A stretch of DNA of 43,683 bases from a bacterium (GTDB lineage Bacteria; UBP15; UBA6099): NCBI GenBank assembly GCA_029564595.1, contig JAKQPS010000153.1, positions 1 through 43,683 of the forward strand, given 5' to 3'. Shown here piece after piece: positions 31,566 to 40,359 of this stretch. The position numbers were made by a program, and so were the translations under genes. The number at the start of each line of letters is the position of its first letter. Position 1 is the stretch's first letter. The notes under the pieces were generated by a model, which had not been told where the DNA came from, ran no database searches, and was given only the letters and a program-made list of their open reading frames with translations.

Positions 31566-32471
31566 TCAGCGGCGCGGAGGGAGGGACGCGGCCGGGTCTT
31601 TAGTTGACTCCGCCGGGGGCCATATATGGAGAGGCTCTTTGGAGAAAACAGCGTCCCAGTAGCCGAGGACGCGCGCGGCCAACTCGACGGCGACGGCTCC
31701 GGCGAGAAAAAGAAGAGGTTCCTCGCCACGCGCCGCCCTGACGGCCACCCGCGACAAGAGCCACCAGCGGAGGCTCTGCGTGGCGGTGCGGTGGGTGGTT
31801 CTGCGGGACAGCCTTTCATAGCCCGCGACGATGCTGCGCCGGCGCATGACTATCTCGCGGAGGTTGTCCGGGCCGAGGTTGTATACTTCGGCGCGCGGCT
31901 CGTAAACGATTTGAAGCCCTGCGGCGCGCACGAGGGCCTCTATCTGAGGCTCGTCCACCACAGTGTCGGCGGGCAAGCGGTCGAAGACTTTCTTGAACGC
32001 CACCATCTCGCCGCACTTGGGGCGTTTCAGCGCCACGTCGTGGTGCATAGACCACAAAAAATGGACGACGTATCCGGGGAATGTTTTTTTTGAATTGAGG
32101 GGAATGGGGCGCGCCCCGGTCATGCCCACCTCGCCGCGTTCCAGCGGAAGACAGAGGAATTCAACCGCGCGGGAGTCGGGAAGAGTGTCCGCGCCGACCA
32201 CCACGCAAACGTCCTTCGTCGCCTCGGCCAGAAACCGATTGACAGCCTCGGCTTTTCCCTTTCGGGCAGGCTCGACGACGAGCCTTACGCGGGGGTCGGA
32301 TTCAGCTTTGCGCCGGACGACGTCTTCGGTTCCGTCGTCGCAACCGCTGGCGACGACGATGATTTCGGTTATGCTCGCGCGCTCCAGCGACTGTCCGGCG
32401 AGCCGGTCGAGGACATTTCCGATATTTTTAGCTTCGTTGTGGGCCATGACGCCCACGCTGCATTCTATCAA
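31566..32471 (-). CDS. Family 2 glycosyltransferase
   Basis: This 301-residue protein begins with the GT-A fold: CSVGVMAHNEAKNIGNVLD, IIVVASGCDDGTEDVV, the GKAEAVNRFL segment and VVVGADTLPD, which holds an acidic residue in place of the metal-binding DxD. A VDEPQIEALVRAAG stretch and two basic segments follow, then a hydrophobic segment near residues 250-270 that may contact the membrane. GT2 enzymes add sugars to lipid or protein carriers. The start is TTG 32471 with GGGAG seven bases before. It lies 42 bases after the AttH/CrtC-like gene and belongs to the same strand run as the heptosyltransferase-type gene, fitting envelope glycan work. Confidence 0.82.
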   Translation of the reverse strand: MIECSVGVMAHNEAKNIGNVLDRLAGQSLERASITEIIVVASGCDDGTEDVVRRKAESDPRVRLVVEPARKGKAEAVNRFLAEATKDVCVVVGADTLPDSRAVEFLCLPLERGEVGMTGARPIPLNSKKTFPGYVVHFLWSMHHDVALKRPKCGEMVAFKKVFDRLPADTVVDEPQIEALVRAAGLQIVYEPRAEVYNLGPDNLREIVMRRRSIVAGYERLSRRTTHRTATQSLRWWLLSRVAVRAARGEEPLLFLAGAVAVELAARVLGYWDAVFSKEPLHIWPPAESTKDPAASLPPRR

Positions 32472-32513
32472 AACGCGCTCCCGGAGGAGATTTGCGCCGA
32501 ACGCGGGCGGCGG

Positions 32514-33722
32514 TCAGTCGGCGCGGTATTCCTTTATGGAGGCGAAGCGGCAGAAGCCGACACCGGATGCGGGCATGGCAGCGGATCGCTCGACCGAGCC
32601 TGTAAACTCGCACGGCCCGAACCAGAAACCGCCGACTCCGCGCATCAACATCAATTCGCTGTCCTTCGCGCCCTGCGCCGGGCGTATTTCGCCCCGCGCG
32701 TATTCGGATTCGATTTTCCAGCCGACATCGTAAATGGTAAGGGTGTCCGGACTGGTCCAGCTTTCGAGAGCGGAGAACGAAACCTCGTTGTCTCGCTGCG
32801 TCGAACCGTCGGGAGCTTTGTAAAGAGCCACGGCGCTGACCTGTTCGCCTTTGGAGTCGTAGAACCTAGCCGCCAGAAGGTCTCCGCCGTCGGGAAATGA
32901 AATTAGCGTCTTCGCCGACTGCGCCATAGCTTCGCCTTTCGGTTTGCCCCACCAGTGTTCGAGCCAAGCTTCGCCGGACAGCTTAACTTCGCCATCTTTG
33001 GCGGCGAGGGAGCCGGAGACTTTAAGGCGGGGAACGGCGTAGCCGACCAGCATGCCTGCCTCCGGGCCGTACAGGTCGCTGACGCTTTCAACGCGGACGG
33101 GGCGGTTTGCGTCGAAATAGAGAGGCTCCCGGCCGGACAGCAAAGACAGTTTCAAAACCCCGGCCCATGTGTTCAGGTCGATCTGATAGTCAAAAGCGGA
33201 GTTTGAGATCCGCTCAAGCCTGTTGCCGCCGAGGTTGATGTATAGGCGGCCTCTGTGCATCGCGGCGTCTTCTTCGGGGATGAGCGTGAAATTCTCGAAC
33301 TCGCCTTTCTCGGCGAGTTCGTATGCGCGCCTGAACGCGGGGAAATCGGGCCGTTGCTCGGCGCGCATCTGAAGCAAGTCTTTTCCTAGGGCTTGAACAA
33401 CGCCCATGCCGAACGAGCGAAAGTCGTGCGCGCCATCGGCCAGCCGCAGCGAGCCGTAGCCGTTGCGCACGTGGAAGTATCCGCTGCCGGCCCTGTTGAA
33501 GTGCGCGGTGAAATAGATAGGTTTATCAGAGCCGTCTTCTCTGAGGACGCCCTGAACGGACCAATACTCGAATGGAACTTCAAAGTGCGCGCCTTCGTCT
33601 TTATAGAAGCTCTCGTTGCCTGCAAGAAGATCGGAGGCTGATGCGGACGGTTTGCAAGCCATGCACAGAGCCGCCGCAAGAATAGCTATGCCAGCCGCCT
33701 TTCTCCATTTCGTTTTCGTCAT
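32514..33722 (-). CDS. Exported AttH/CrtC-like lipocalin-domain protein
   Basis: This 402-residue protein has a signal sequence (KTKWRKAAGIAILAAALCMAC) with cysteines at 20 and 24; these do not make a standard lipobox, so ordinary cleavage after SASA is more likely. The mature part has the two lipocalin-like halves of the AttH/CrtC group, seen in FEVPFEYWSVQGVLRED, VPRLKVSGSLAAKDGEVKL, GEAWLEHWWGKPKG (its WLEH..WG is the family hallmark) and GVGGFWFGPCEFTGS. The group includes carotenoid hydratase CrtC, but most members are of unknown function in lipids or envelope. GAGG precedes the ATG. It is followed after 42 bases by the GT2 gene. Confidence 0.72.
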   Translation of the reverse strand: MTKTKWRKAAGIAILAAALCMACKPSASASDLLAGNESFYKDEGAHFEVPFEYWSVQGVLREDGSDKPIYFTAHFNRAGSGYFHVRNGYGSLRLADGAHDFRSFGMGVVQALGKDLLQMRAEQRPDFPAFRRAYELAEKGEFENFTLIPEEDAAMHRGRLYINLGGNRLERISNSAFDYQIDLNTWAGVLKLSLLSGREPLYFDANRPVRVESVSDLYGPEAGMLVGYAVPRLKVSGSLAAKDGEVKLSGEAWLEHWWGKPKGEAMAQSAKTLISFPDGGDLLAARFYDSKGEQVSAVALYKAPDGSTQRDNEVSFSALESWTSPDTLTIYDVGWKIESEYARGEIRPAQGAKDSELMLMRGVGGFWFGPCEFTGSVERSAAMPASGVGFCRFASIKEYRAD

Positions 33723-33777
33723 GTCTCTGCCTCGCTGTTCGTCGATTTATATGCGATGAAAAAACCGGGCGGCGCGC

Positions 33778-35139
33778 TTACGGCACGCGTATCCCGTGAG
33801 CCTTGATTTTTTTATAAAGGTGGCTGCGTTCGAGTTGGAGGGAGCGGGCCGTCTCTGAGATATTGAAGCCGTGCTCCTTGAGTTTCTTCTCGATTAGTTC
33901 TTTTTCAAACAGGTTCATGGATTCTTTTAGAGAGCCAAGAGGCGCGTCTGAGCGCCAGTCGTCCGGAGCGACGCCTTCAGGCAGGTGGCCATAGACCGTT
34001 TTCGCCTCGATGACCGGTTCTTCGGCCATGATGAAAAGACGCTCCATGAAGTTTTGAAGCTCGCGGACGTTTCCCGGCCAAGAATAGTCCATCAGGGCCT
34101 CCACCGCGGACTCGGTCAACTGCTTCGAGGGGCGGCCGTACTCGTCGGCGAACTGCCTGAAGAAATGCCGCGCGAAAAGCGGTATGTCCGCCCTGCGCTC
34201 CCGGAGCGGCGGCACGTATATCGGGATGACGTTCAGTCTGAAGTAGAGGTCTTCGCGGAACCTGTTGGACTTTATTTCCGCTTCGAGGTCCTTGTTCGTG
34301 GCCGCGATTACCCTGACGTCAACCTTCACCGTGTTGTCTCCGCCGACGCGGTGGAACTCGTGTTCCTGAAGGACGCGGAGCACTTTCGCCTGAGTGTCGA
34401 GGTGCATGTCGCCAATCTCGTCAAGAAAGATGGTTCCCTTGTTGGCCGCCTCGAACTTTCCGCGCCGCATGGCCGCCGCGCCGGTGAAGGCCCCTTTCTC
34501 GTGTCCGAACAGTTCGCTCTCTATAAGCTCGTGCGGAATGGCCGCGCAGTTCACCTTGATGAAGGGGCGGTCCCTTCGAGGACTGGCGTTGTGCAGCGCT
34601 CTTGCCACCAGTTCCTTGCCCACCCCGTTCTCGCCTCTTATCATCACCCTGCTCTGCGAGTTGCCGACCGTCATAATTCTGCGGACAAGCTCTTTCATGG
34701 CGGAGCTTTCGCCGATTATGTCGTGTTTCTGCCGCACCTCGTCCCGCAGCGCGATGTTTTCTTTTTCCAGCCGACGGAACTCTATGGCGCGCTTGACGGT
34801 CAGCAACAGTTTTTCCCTCGAAACGGGCTTTTCGATAAAGTCGTAAGCGCCGAGCTTGGTTGCCTCGACCGCGGTGCTGATGGTTCCGTGCCCGCTCATC
34901 ATTATGACGGCGGTGTTGGGCCATTTCTCCTTGAAGACGCGCAGAAGCTCAAGCCCGTCCATGCCGGGCATCATAATGTCGAACACTCCGAGGGAACACT
35001 CGGCGGCGGCCTGCTCTTCGAGCGCCTTTGCTCCTGATTCCGCCGTCCTGACGGCATACCCGTTGGACTTCAACGCCATCGATATGGTCGATAGGATGTT
35101 CTTCTCGTCGTCCACTATCAGAATCGATTCATCGCTCAA
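33778..35139 (-). CDS. NtrC-family sigma54-dependent response regulator
   Basis: This 453-residue protein has a receiver domain with Asp10, Asp11, the phosphoacceptor Asp54 in VFDIMMPGMDG and Lys104 in FIEKPVS. An AAA+ domain follows: Walker A GENGVGKE (169-176), the sigma54-contact loop GAFTGA (216-221), Walker B TIFLDEIGD, and EFHRVGGDNTVKVDVR. The C-terminus is a Fis-type helix-turn-helix (NISETARSLQLERSHLYKKI). When phosphorylated it activates sigma54 promoters. The start is TTG 35139, with GGAGG eight bases before, and it overlaps the kinase gene by 11 bases. No sigma54 promoter was found by eye in the window, so its targets are unknown. Confidence 0.93.
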   Translation of the reverse strand: MSDESILIVDDEKNILSTISMALKSNGYAVRTAESGAKALEEQAAAECSLGVFDIMMPGMDGLELLRVFKEKWPNTAVIMMSGHGTISTAVEATKLGAYDFIEKPVSREKLLLTVKRAIEFRRLEKENIALRDEVRQKHDIIGESSAMKELVRRIMTVGNSQSRVMIRGENGVGKELVARALHNASPRRDRPFIKVNCAAIPHELIESELFGHEKGAFTGAAAMRRGKFEAANKGTIFLDEIGDMHLDTQAKVLRVLQEHEFHRVGGDNTVKVDVRVIAATNKDLEAEIKSNRFREDLYFRLNVIPIYVPPLRERRADIPLFARHFFRQFADEYGRPSKQLTESAVEALMDYSWPGNVRELQNFMERLFIMAEEPVIEAKTVYGHLPEGVAPDDWRSDAPLGSLKESMNLFEKELIEKKLKEHGFNISETARSLQLERSHLYKKIKAHGIRVP

Positions 35140-36982
35140 GCCCTGAGCCTCCAGTCTCGGCGGCTGTCTGATCGCCGAAAGTCACCGCGAACTCCGCTCC
35201 CTTTCCGGGCGCGCCGGACGCTTCTATCCTCGCGCCGTGGTCGGCGAGTATCCTTCTTGCGATGGAGAGGCCCAGCCCGGTCCCGCCGCTTTTTGATGTG
35301 AAATACGGCGTGAATATTCTCTCCAACTGTTCCGCGGTCATGCCGACCCCCGTATCCCTGAAGCGGAAGACGGCCCCGCCATCGGTCTTCACGGCGGACA
35401 CCGTCAAATCGCCGCCGTCCGGCATCGCTTCTACCGCGTTCTTTATCAGGTTGGTGAAAACCCTGTTGAGCTGGTCGCGGTCGGCCCTGATCACAATCGC
35501 CTTGTCGCAACCTATTATATTCAATTTGACCCCGGCCGGGGCGGTCGAGCTGTGAAATTTCACTAGGTTATGCAGCATCTCGGCGGCGTCCACGCGCTCG
35601 AACACCGGCTCCGGCATCTGCGCGAACTCCGAGAATTCATTGGCCAGTCTCCTCAGCTTGTCCACCTCTTCGAGTATCATGTCCGACGATTCCGGGAACA
35701 TCTCGTCGAACATCTTCCTGTTCTCCTCGAACACCGCTTTCAGGTTTTCGATGGAAAGCTGGATGGGGGAGAGGGGATTTTTAATTTCATGGGCGATCCT
35801 GCGGGCGACCTCGCGCCATGCCGCCGTCCTTTCGGTGAGCGCAAGCCGGATGCTGTAGTCGCGCAGGTCGAACGCCATCTTGTTCATGGTGCGCGCCAGC
35901 AACCCAATCTCGTCGCCGGACATGACGGGCGTCTCCGCCACGTCGAACTGCCCAGAGCCTATCAGCCGGGCGCTCCTCACCAGCTTCTCGATGGGCCTCG
36001 TTATCCCCACCGACATGATAACGGCGAGAGCCATAGAAACGCCGAGGCCGAGCAGCATCACGTACAATATGTCCCGCCGCGTCTGCGCGACTATGCCGTT
36101 CACGGTGTCCCGCGACACGCCGATGACCAGATAGCCCATCCCCCGTCCGGTGTCCGGGTCAGTCAAGGGGACTCCCCCGACCGTGAAGTCGGTGCGCCCG
36201 ACATGGACGCGCTTGGTTGTTTCCGGCTCCGCGTCGAGCTGCTCTAAAAACTCTTCGCCCACAGGCAGGCTCGTCTCCGGGTCTCCCTCCTGTGAACTGA
36301 GCGTCGCTTTGTTGCCTTCAAAGAGAACCACTCTGGCGGACGCCAGACGGTGGAGCCGGTCTACGTATTCTTGGCCTACCCGCGTGCCGCCAATGAGGAC
36401 TGCGTCGTTCACCCCAAGATAACGGATCGGATGGTATATCATAACCGAGACCGCGCCGCTTTGTTCGTCTCTCCTGAGGGTAACGCCGACAGTCCCGTTT
36501 TCGAGCGCGTCGCGCACGAACGCGTCGTCGGCGAAAGAGCGGGCTTCGATGTCGAACCGAGCCGGGTTGGCCCCGTCGGCTATAAGCCTGTATTCGGCGT
36601 CGGCCACCATCAGGATGTCCAGTCCGGAAGTCTTGCGCATCGCCTCCACGCGTCTTATCAGCACGTTCGGCCACATGCTGTATGTGGCGACGTCCTCGAT
36701 GAGGAAGCGGTCGTTGGCGAGCGTCTCCACTCTGTCCTTCGTGTTCTCCACCAGCGCGCGGTGCTCGTTTCGTATGCCGTCTAGGGCGCTGGTGACGCGT
36801 CCCCGGTCTATATTGTCGAAGCTCGTCTGGAGCCGCATGTTCAGCAGATAGAGCATGGGCGCGATGGGGATGAGAAAGACGACCAGCATCACGCCCATCA
36901 GTTTGGCGCGTATGGAAAGGCTTCGCCTCGCCCCCTCGGCGGGAGCGGTTTTCGCGTCCGTTTCCAATCTGTCCGCCGCCAT
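35129..36982 (-). CDS. Membrane sensor histidine kinase (NtrY/NtrB-like), partner of the NtrC-type regulator
   Basis: This 617-residue protein has a first membrane segment at about 27-48, a periplasmic sensor domain of about 250 residues (50-300), a second segment at about 305-327 and a HAMP region. The phosphoacceptor is His398 in ARRIAHEIKNPLSPIQ. The ATP-binding domain has NRVFTNLIKNAVEAM (N box), RDTGVGM (G1) and GGTGLGLSIARRI (G2). It should phosphorylate the adjacent regulator in response to an outside signal. The periplasmic part resembles a cache-like fold, by length and position only. The ATG at 36982 has AAGG upstream and is four bases from the end of the solute-binding-protein gene, so the three genes share a transcript. 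Confidence 0.92.
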   Translation of the reverse strand: MAADRLETDAKTAPAEGARRSLSIRAKLMGVMLVVFLIPIAPMLYLLNMRLQTSFDNIDRGRVTSALDGIRNEHRALVENTKDRVETLANDRFLIEDVATYSMWPNVLIRRVEAMRKTSGLDILMVADAEYRLIADGANPARFDIEARSFADDAFVRDALENGTVGVTLRRDEQSGAVSVMIYHPIRYLGVNDAVLIGGTRVGQEYVDRLHRLASARVVLFEGNKATLSSQEGDPETSLPVGEEFLEQLDAEPETTKRVHVGRTDFTVGGVPLTDPDTGRGMGYLVIGVSRDTVNGIVAQTRRDILYVMLLGLGVSMALAVIMSVGITRPIEKLVRSARLIGSGQFDVAETPVMSGDEIGLLARTMNKMAFDLRDYSIRLALTERTAAWREVARRIAHEIKNPLSPIQLSIENLKAVFEENRKMFDEMFPESSDMILEEVDKLRRLANEFSEFAQMPEPVFERVDAAEMLHNLVKFHSSTAPAGVKLNIIGCDKAIVIRADRDQLNRVFTNLIKNAVEAMPDGGDLTVSAVKTDGGAVFRFRDTGVGMTAEQLERIFTPYFTSKSGGTGLGLSIARRILADHGARIEASGAPGKGAEFAVTFGDQTAAETGGSGLER

Positions 36983-36986
36983 GCCT

Positions 36987-38435
36987 TCAGTCCGTTTCCC
37001 TTATGTAAGCCGAATCGATGCGGGGCGCGCCGAACGGCCCCGCCTCCGCCCCGTAAACGCTGCTCTGCCTTAAATACGCCGGTTTCCGAGAGAACAGCAT
37101 TATGACCGTTCCCTGCCCCTTAGCGTCCGCTCCCAGCCTCCCGGCTATGGCGGTCGAGCGCGTCAGAGTTCCCGCCGGGCCGTAAAGCGCCGTCTCCACC
37201 GATTCCGACAGCCCCATCATCACCGGCATCCATCTCAGTATGAACGCCGGAGCGTCGTCCGTGGCGTATTGAGAGATGTCAGCCAGCCCGCGCTCCCTGA
37301 GCGTCGCCTTGAAGCCCGCTTGGCCTAGGTTTAGTTGTATCTTTTCAGCAACTAATTTCAGCGCGGAACTGGTGTCAGGATACCACAACGGCAGGGGGAT
37401 GGCCGCGTCGCGAGGGGCCGACGATCCATGCTTCGCCGGGCCGGTGTTGTTCTCCTCCGCCCCCGCTCCGCCGAGTATCACTCTCACAATCGATTGCCTG
37501 TCTATCGCCGCGGACGCGGCCGACCTCGCCGCCCGCTCCGCGAGCGCCGGGTAGTCGGGGTTGACGTCTAGGAAATATATGTTTTTCATCTCCGACTCAA
37601 GCGGCGGGGGATACATCTCGCGCTCGGCCCTGCTCAGCCCGTGCGCGGGCACGTCCGACACGTCGAGAGCCCCGCGCTTGAACTCCGTCAGCCTGTCCCG
37701 GTCGTCTTTGACGACCCGCAGCGTTATCTTGTCCAGATACGGCCTTCCTTCGAAATACTTGGGGTTCGCCGCCAGCGTCGCGTCGCCTCTCGACGTCGTT
37801 TCGACGAGCGCGAACGGCCCCGTCCCTATCGGCGGAGAGAAGTCCCTGTTCGCCGCCGACACTATGGACAGCGCGGGAAAACACAGGTATCGCAGGAAGT
37901 TCGGCTGCCTCTCCGTAAGCCTGACCTCGAACCTCAAAGGGTCGGTTATCTTGAACCCTGAAATTCCGCGCTGCTTGCCGGAGCGGAACTCCGCCGCCCC
38001 CGCCACGCCGTCCAGCAGGCGCCCGTACGGCGACCTTCTATTGCTTATCAGCGACTTAAATGTGTGCAGCACGTCCGCCGAGTTCAGTTGCGCCCCGTTG
38101 TGAAACAACACTCCCGGCCTCAGCTTAAAGTAAAACGTCATTCCGTCGTCGGACACGACGGGCATCGAGTCCAGCAGAACAGGCGTCGGCGCTCCGCTCG
38201 GCCCCGGAGCCAGCAGCGTGTCGTATATAAGGTCTGCCGCTAAAAATTCGTGGTCGTACATGAACAGCGCCGGGTCGTATTTCGATATCCCGTCCGGTAT
38301 CGCAACGACCAGTTCTCCGCCGAATTTAGGAGGAAGAACGGCCGACGCCGGAGCGGCGCAAACCGCGATGAGCGCCGCCGCCGCGAGCGCCGCCGCCCTG
38401 ACCGTCCATCCGCCCGCTCTTATTTTTTTCATCAT
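36987..38435 (-). CDS. ABC-transporter-type peptide/nickel solute-binding protein, without transporter genes
   Basis: This 482-residue protein has a signal peptide (residues 1-32, ending APASA) and the SBP family 5 fold: GGELVVAIPDGISKYDPALF, LIYDTLL, TFYFKLRPGVLFHNGAQLNSADVLHTFKSL-type segments, PIGTGPFALVETTSRGD and ANPKYFEGRPYLDKITLRV. Known members bind oligopeptides, nickel or opines in the periplasm and deliver them to a permease. No permease or ATPase gene is in this run; instead it lies four bases before the kinase gene, so a role as signal receptor for that kinase is likely. AGGACAATAA stands before the ATG at 38435. Confidence 0.85.
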   Translation of the reverse strand: MMKKIRAGGWTVRAAALAAAALIAVCAAPASAVLPPKFGGELVVAIPDGISKYDPALFMYDHEFLAADLIYDTLLAPGPSGAPTPVLLDSMPVVSDDGMTFYFKLRPGVLFHNGAQLNSADVLHTFKSLISNRRSPYGRLLDGVAGAAEFRSGKQRGISGFKITDPLRFEVRLTERQPNFLRYLCFPALSIVSAANRDFSPPIGTGPFALVETTSRGDATLAANPKYFEGRPYLDKITLRVVKDDRDRLTEFKRGALDVSDVPAHGLSRAEREMYPPPLESEMKNIYFLDVNPDYPALAERAARSAASAAIDRQSIVRVILGGAGAEENNTGPAKHGSSAPRDAAIPLPLWYPDTSSALKLVAEKIQLNLGQAGFKATLRERGLADISQYATDDAPAFILRWMPVMMGLSESVETALYGPAGTLTRSTAIAGRLGADAKGQGTVIMLFSRKPAYLRQSSVYGAEAGPFGAPRIDSAYIRETD

Positions 38436-38488
38436 TTATTGTCCTGTCCGCTCGCGGACCGCGCCGGGCAGTCCGCGCCGCTTTATCG

Positions 38489-40264
38489 TCACCGCTTCGT
38501 GTAAGGCGGCAAAACCCTGAACAGCCTGAATCCGGCTCCCGTGTCGAGCGCCCCTATGATTTCCGTCCTGCCGTCGCCGTCGAAGTCCCAAGAGGCGAGA
38601 GCGGCCACCGCTCCGTTGAACGGTCCCGCGCGCCATATTTCAGTTATCAGCCCCGCCTCGGCCCTCAGCAGCGCCACCGCGTCTTCAGTCGCCGACTCGG
38701 TGGTCGCCACGATGTACTGCGCGGCTCCCTGCGCGCTCTCGTCCGCCTTCGCGCACAGAACCGCGCCTCCGTACCGCGTCTCCGTTCTCGCCTTCTCGTT
38801 GCCGGGCCCCTCGTACATCCTGATTACCCCGTCCTCGCCCGCCGCCACCAACTGCGTCAAATTCGCGCTCGTGTCCGACCACCGCCTCGCGCATATCGTA
38901 TAGTAGTCCGGCGACACCGGGAAATTCACCGTGCGCGGCGTCGCCCCGGACGTATCCACCAGTCGCGTCTTCAGTCCGTTGAAACTCGTCACCCCGACCC
39001 CGTAGTCGGACATCACTGTCACTGCCTCCGCCCTCATCGCGTCCGCAACGAATCCCGACACTCTCCCGGCCCGCTCAAGGCTCTCCCCCGTCCACTCATA
39101 CGCGAACGCCCTGTCAAACGGGTTCATCGAAACGAATAGCAAGTTCTTCCCGCCGAAACTGCCGACCTTCATCGTTCCGGCGACGCCTCTCTTCGGATAC
39201 ACCTTCTGGAACTTCCCCGACCACAACCTGCTCAAACGCCCCGGCTCGGAGAAATAATAGAGATCGAGCGCGCCTGATGTCAGGACCGCTATGCCCGGCG
39301 TCCCGTCGTCTTTCAGCGGGATCGCGGCAAGCGCCAGAACCGGGAGATCAGAGCGCATTCCTGACAGATACTCGACCGTTCCCGGAGTTGCTACCGGCAG
39401 CTTCGCAAGCGCGGCGTCGAGCGGGCCGGGACCTCCCGCCGCCTTCGGCTCAGGCATCTCCTCTTCAGGAAGCGCGTCCTCAGCCTCCTCCAATTCCGCC
39501 TCCACCGCCGCCGCCGCTTCCTCTATAGCCGCCCTCATGCTCTCGTCCATCTCATAGTCAAGGCCGTCCCCGGAATCCTCATCCGCCGACTCTTCTTCCG
39601 AGTCGTCCGGCTTTTGAGAGCTTTCAACTGATGTCCGAGGCTCTTCCTGAGACGCCGCTTCTTCGTCAGAATCCGCCGGGGCAGCCGCCGGTTTCGCTTC
39701 AACGGAATCAGGCGCGCCCGCGCGGCTTGCGTACTCCTCAGTCTTCAACGACCCGGCCTTCCGCAAAAGATATTCCCGCGACAGCGCGACGCCGCCGGAC
39801 GCGCTCCTGAGCCGCGCCGTAAGCAGCGTCCTCCCGGATGCGTCCACCGCTATCCTCGTCTCCGCCACATATCCCACAGGAGCCGCCGCCGCTATCCGCC
39901 TGACCTGTTCATCCGTCAGATATCCCGCGCCGCCACCGCCCGCCGTCGTCGCCGAAAGCACGTCGAACCGCGACGCCGGCAACAGCCTGAAGTATTCCTT
40001 TTCAGCAACCGCAAGCATCAGGTCGGCTCTGAAACTCTGTAGCGCCGAGCCGAACTCGCCTGTCTCGTCCTCCGCCGGAGCCACCGCCACTGACACCGAC
40101 TTCGCCGTCGCCGCCCCGGCCCCTATGTACGCTCCGAAATCCTCTGCCACTAGTTCGGCAATCCCCTGCGGCAGAGAAGTTTCCATCGCAACCGCAGCCG
40201 CGCCCGCCGCGACAACCGCCGCGGCCATAACCGCCGCCATCGCATGTATCCATCTTTTTTTCAT
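38489..40264 (-). CDS. Exported acidic protein with FG-GAP/propeller-like C-terminal half
   Basis: This protein of about 591 residues has a signal sequence (KKRWIHAMAAVMAAAVVAAG). The N-terminal half holds a predicted alpha/beta region with PVGYVAETRIAVDASGRTLL, then a long acidic linker rich in Glu, Asp, Ser and Ala. The C-terminal half is beta-rich: SLPVL-type strands, VGSFGGKNLLFVSM, LVAAGEDGVIRMYEG and a final AALASWDFDGDGRTEIIGAL that resembles an FG-GAP/VCBS unit. The function is unknown. The start at ATG 40264 is chosen because it opens the signal peptide; the frame continues to an ATG at 40363 that would overlap the lipoprotein stop by four bases, so that longer form is also possible. 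Confidence 0.65.
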   Translation of the reverse strand: MKKRWIHAMAAVMAAAVVAAGAAAVAMETSLPQGIAELVAEDFGAYIGAGAATAKSVSVAVAPAEDETGEFGSALQSFRADLMLAVAEKEYFRLLPASRFDVLSATTAGGGGAGYLTDEQVRRIAAAAPVGYVAETRIAVDASGRTLLTARLRSASGGVALSREYLLRKAGSLKTEEYASRAGAPDSVEAKPAAAPADSDEEAASQEEPRTSVESSQKPDDSEEESADEDSGDGLDYEMDESMRAAIEEAAAAVEAELEEAEDALPEEEMPEPKAAGGPGPLDAALAKLPVATPGTVEYLSGMRSDLPVLALAAIPLKDDGTPGIAVLTSGALDLYYFSEPGRLSRLWSGKFQKVYPKRGVAGTMKVGSFGGKNLLFVSMNPFDRAFAYEWTGESLERAGRVSGFVADAMRAEAVTVMSDYGVGVTSFNGLKTRLVDTSGATPRTVNFPVSPDYYTICARRWSDTSANLTQLVAAGEDGVIRMYEGPGNEKARTETRYGGAVLCAKADESAQGAAQYIVATTESATEDAVALLRAEAGLITEIWRAGPFNGAVAALASWDFDGDGRTEIIGALDTGAGFRLFRVLPPYTKR

Positions 40265-40359
40265 TTTTCCGCCCGCCGGCTCTTTCGCATTTCCGAACCG
40301 GCCCGTTTCACCTTCCTTTTGGTATTCCGCAATATGATTATGACGCTCTATCTTCGCCT

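Noticed and set aside
33985-35037. Antisense open frame of 350 codons over the response regulator
   Set aside because: The opposite strand encodes a complete NtrC-type protein with all motifs; the antisense product has no recognisable feature.
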